From positions 1-35,242 of the forward strand of contig JAIESJ010000049.1 of assembly GCA_019746155.1 (NCBI GenBank): DNA of 35,242 nt, in the 5' to 3' direction. Numbering within the stretch: position 1 is the first letter of the stretch; the number at the start of each line of letters is the position of its first letter. The translations under genes were made by a program, and so were the position numbers. Positions 33,224 through 35,242 of this stretch are shown in pieces. The DNA is from Burkholderiales bacterium (GTDB lineage Bacteria; Pseudomonadota; Gammaproteobacteria; Burkholderiales; SG8-41). Below the pieces are notes generated by a model, which was given only the letters and a program-made list of their open reading frames with translations, was not told the origin of the DNA and did no database searches.

Positions 33224-33244
33224 CAACCAATATGACATTGGTTG
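33224..33244. promoter_or_regulatory. Perfect palindrome at the GntR gene start, candidate operator
   Basis: CAACCAAT (33224-33231) and ATTGGTTG (33237-33244) form an exact 8-bp inverted repeat around ATGAC. It covers the TTG at 33242 and lies upstream of the alternative TTG at 33257. Position and symmetry fit autoregulation by the FadR-type dimer. Confidence 0.55.
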
Positions 33245-33919
33245 AGAGCCTATAACTTGGACACGCTCCCGCAACTCGTATCCGCCCTCGAAAAGCGCCT
33301 GGCACTGGGACGGCGCCAGACACAAAGCCGGCTGCCTACCGAGCGCAAACTAGCCTCGCAATTGGGAATCACCCGTTCCGCGCTGCGCCGGGCACTCTCC
33401 GTCCTGGAGGCCGACGGCAAGATCTGGCGGCATGTCGGACGCGGCACGTTCACCGGCCCGCGACCGGCGGCGGAGCGGTCGACGCTGACGCTGGTGGCAC
33501 GCCAGACCAGCCCTGCCGAAGTAATGCAGGTGCGGCTAATCATCGAGCCCGAGACGGCGGCGCTGGCGGCGCGTCACGCCACCGCGGCGCAGATCGAGCG
33601 CATGGCCACCTGTGTGCGCAAGAGCCGCGCCACCAGCGACGTTGCAACCTACGAATTATGGGACAGCAATCTGCACCGCACCATCGCCGAAGCCGCGGGC
33701 AACTTGCTGCTGCTGGCGCTGCTCGATGCGGTCAACGCGATTCGGGAAGAGAACATCTGGGGCAATCTCAAGAAGAAGACGCTCACGCGCCAGCGGCAGA
33801 ACCTTTACTCCCGCCAGCATGAATCCATCGTCAAGGCCATCAGCACCCGCGACAGCCAGGGAGCGCAGCGCTGCATGCGTGCCCACCTCGAAACGGTCAG
33901 CCGCGACTTGGCTGGATAA
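33242..33919 (+). CDS. FadR/GntR-family transcriptional regulator (FCD domain)
   Basis: A 225-residue regulator with an N-terminal winged helix (about 8-72; TERKLASQLGITRSALRRAL and HVGRGTFTG) and a C-terminal all-helical FCD ligand domain (about 95-215). Putative metal ligands are in WDSNLHRTIAEA, RQHESIV and RAHLE. The start is uncertain: TTG 33242 or TTG 33257; both lack a strong site, and the first lies inside a palindrome. Divergent from the FAH-Bug-TctBA operon, which it most likely represses until an organic-acid ligand binds. Confidence 0.88.
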   Translation: MRAYNLDTLPQLVSALEKRLALGRRQTQSRLPTERKLASQLGITRSALRRALSVLEADGKIWRHVGRGTFTGPRPAAERSTLTLVARQTSPAEVMQVRLIIEPETAALAARHATAAQIERMATCVRKSRATSDVATYELWDSNLHRTIAEAAGNLLLLALLDAVNAIREENIWGNLKKKTLTRQRQNLYSRQHESIVKAISTRDSQGAQRCMRAHLETVSRDLAG

Positions 33920-33924
33920 TCGTC

Positions 33925-34494
33925 TTAACGGTACGGCTTGGGAAGCCAACGTACCTGCCGTTTGAGCAGATAGTCGATCAACGCGATCTGGTCGCCGAAA
34001 AACTCCCGCGCAAAATCCCCGTAAGTGGCTTCGCTCAGCGCCACGTGCGCGTCCGCTTCGCCGTACTCCGTGACAACCCGCATGCCGGCCTTGCGCGCGA
34101 GATGGAGCATGATCTGGTTTTCGGCCAGGCAGTGCATATAGAGCTTCTTGTAGCCAAAATTCTGCGCGTGGAGCTTGCCGCGGTTCAGGAGTGCATAGCC
34201 GAACCCCCTGCCGCGATGCGCCGAATCGACGCTCAGGCCCAGCTCCGCCGTACCGCTATCGGACTCGAGCGCAAGATGCGCCACGCCCGAGAGCGTAAGG
34301 TCGGGCTCGAAGATGCCGAATACCCTATCGCGCGTAAAATCGATACTCCTCACGTAGCGCTCGACCGCAGCATCGCTCACGTACGTGCCGAAACGCAACC
34401 GCCGGTCCTGCGCCGACAGTCGCGTCAGATGACGCGCAATCTCCCCGCGCTGGAATGCGACAAGTTTTTGCACCACCGCTCCAGTATGCATCAT
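33925..34494 (-). CDS. GNAT-family N-acetyltransferase
   Basis: A 189-residue GNAT protein. The acetyl-CoA binding motif A is visible as AELGLSVDSAHRGRGFGYAL (about 83-102), with R-G-x-G-x-G/A in HRGRGFGYALL. The N-terminal half (HLTRLSAQDRRLRFGTYVSD) is typical of a group found near stress or metabolic genes in betaproteobacteria. Substrate unknown. It ends five bases from the convergent GntR stop. The 217-bp region to the next gene holds no recognised feature. Confidence 0.88.
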   Translation of the reverse strand: MMHTGAVVQKLVAFQRGEIARHLTRLSAQDRRLRFGTYVSDAAVERYVRSIDFTRDRVFGIFEPDLTLSGVAHLALESDSGTAELGLSVDSAHRGRGFGYALLNRGKLHAQNFGYKKLYMHCLAENQIMLHLARKAGMRVVTEYGEADAHVALSEATYGDFAREFFGDQIALIDYLLKRQVRWLPKPYR

Positions 34495-34711
34495 ACGTTC
34501 AGCCTAAGATCAGTCAAGGGTTACTATACTGCGCTGCAACATTTCTTTTGACAAGCCCAATCCGAAGCGGTTCTGCTTCATATTTTGTTGTTTTTAATTG
34601 AGAAATATTTACACTTTTCGAAAAACACGGCCTCGATATTGTGCAATGCAACCAAGTTGATTCCGGCATCACTCCGAGCCATGCTGGTGAGCCTCCATTA
34701 CACTCGCGTTC

Positions 34712-35242
34712 ATGTCAAAGCGCATCATCGACGTGCAGCCGCATGAAATCGCCGCGCTGTTATGGTCGTTCGCCTATTTCTTCTGCCTGCTGTGCGGCTA
34801 CTACATCCTGCGGCCGGTGCGTGACGAGATGGGCATACAGGGCGGCGTGCAAAACCTGCCGTGGCTGTTCACCGCGACTTTCCTTACCATGCTCGCGGTG
34901 GTGCCGCTGTTCGGCTGGCTTGCGGCGCGGTATCCGCGCCGTGTGATGCTGCCGGCGGTTTACTGGTTTTTCATCGCCAATCTGCTACTGTTCCTTGCCG
35001 CGTTCCAGGTCGCCGCGCTCAAGCCGTATGTCGCACGCGTGTTTTTCGTGTGGGTCAGCGTGTTCAACCTGTTCGTGGTATCGGTGTTCTGGAGTTTCAT
35101 GGTCGATCTGTTCAGCGCTGAGCAGGGCAAGCGGCTGTTCGGTTTCATCGCCGCCGGCGGCACCTGTGGCGCCATCGCCGGGCCCGCGCTGACCGCAGGG
35201 CTGGCCGCCCCCCTGGGGCCAATCAACCTGCTGTGCGTGTAG
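34712..35242 (+). CDS. MFS/nucleotide-translocase-like membrane protein, N-terminal part
   Basis: 176 residues matching the first half of a family of about 400-residue membrane transporters related to NTP/NDP exchangers (LLCGYYILRPVRDEMGIQ, RVFFVWVSVFNLFVVSVFWS, EQGKRLFGFIAAGGTCGAIA). Five or six helices are present. The frame ends with TAG as the last three bases of the window, within what should be a continuing helix (GPINLL). Either a nonsense mutation, a sequence-edge artefact, or chance placement of the window boundary explains this. Family call firm; completeness not. Confidence 0.75.
   Translation: MSKRIIDVQPHEIAALLWSFAYFFCLLCGYYILRPVRDEMGIQGGVQNLPWLFTATFLTMLAVVPLFGWLAARYPRRVMLPAVYWFFIANLLLFLAAFQVAALKPYVARVFFVWVSVFNLFVVSVFWSFMVDLFSAEQGKRLFGFIAAGGTCGAIAGPALTAGLAAPLGPINLLCV

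Noticed and set aside
34549-34590. Possible promoter or weak terminator (TTGACA, GAAGC/GCTTC hairpin, T-rich run)
   Set aside because: No -10 box at suitable spacing and the stem is only five base pairs.

Overview
The window looks like a chromosomal segment of a GC-rich betaproteobacterium, most likely of Burkholderiales type. The evidence is a complete tripartite tricarboxylate transporter (TctA, TctB and two Bug/TctC receptors), DUF3422 and CbbR-like LysR proteins, Bug-family signal peptides and C/G-ending codon use. I saw no tRNA, rRNA, CRISPR array, transposase or phage gene. Several truncated gene remnants show that the segment has been rearranged.

Layout. 1-545: a promoter, a yybP-ykoY (manganese) riboswitch and an overlapping intrinsic terminator lead into a LysR gene instead of a manganese exporter. 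1.5-3.0 kb: a heterodisulfide-reductase-like remnant (HdrA tail joined to HdrC head) and an enoyl-CoA hydratase/isomerase-family gene. 3.0-5.7 kb: convergent hsp20 and htpG, each with a sigma-32-like promoter and sharing a terminator between them. 5.8-11.3 kb: a Fe3+/polyamine-type ABC importer operon (substrate-binding protein, DUF3422, fused permease, ATPase). 11.4-21.2 kb: a dense accessory region with an amino-acid permease, three paralogous methyltransferase-fold proteins with Sec signal peptides, a decayed fourth copy, a lipoprotein methyltransferase, an exported metallo-beta-lactamase-fold protein, a membrane spermidine-synthase-like protein, and an AbrB/PIN toxin-antitoxin pair. Palindromic repeats and an amidohydrolase remnant are interspersed.

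21.2-26.9 kb: a protein-quality-control block. psiE-like, degP/degS-like and ftsH genes are transcribed leftward, and three hsp20 genes are transcribed rightward from a divergent control region with sigma-32-like promoters on both strands. The gene content (Hsp20s, FtsH, PsiE, DegP) matches part of the transmissible locus of stress tolerance (heat-resistance locus), but ClpK, YfdX, HdeD and KefB are absent here. 27.0-33.9 kb: an organic-acid uptake and catabolism operon (two FAH-family enzymes, two Bug receptors, TctB, TctA) with a divergent FadR/GntR regulator that has a perfect palindrome at its own start. 33.9-35.2 kb: a GNAT acetyltransferase and the N-terminal part of an MFS/nucleotide-translocase-like membrane protein that stops at the window edge.

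The most unusual content is the cluster of exported SAM-methyltransferase-fold proteins (about 12.8-20.9 kb), because no SAM pool is known in the periplasm. Next come the manganese riboswitch attached to an unexpected gene, and the heat-shock block with its divergent sigma-32-like promoters. Functional statements rest on recognition of families and motifs; no database search was run.
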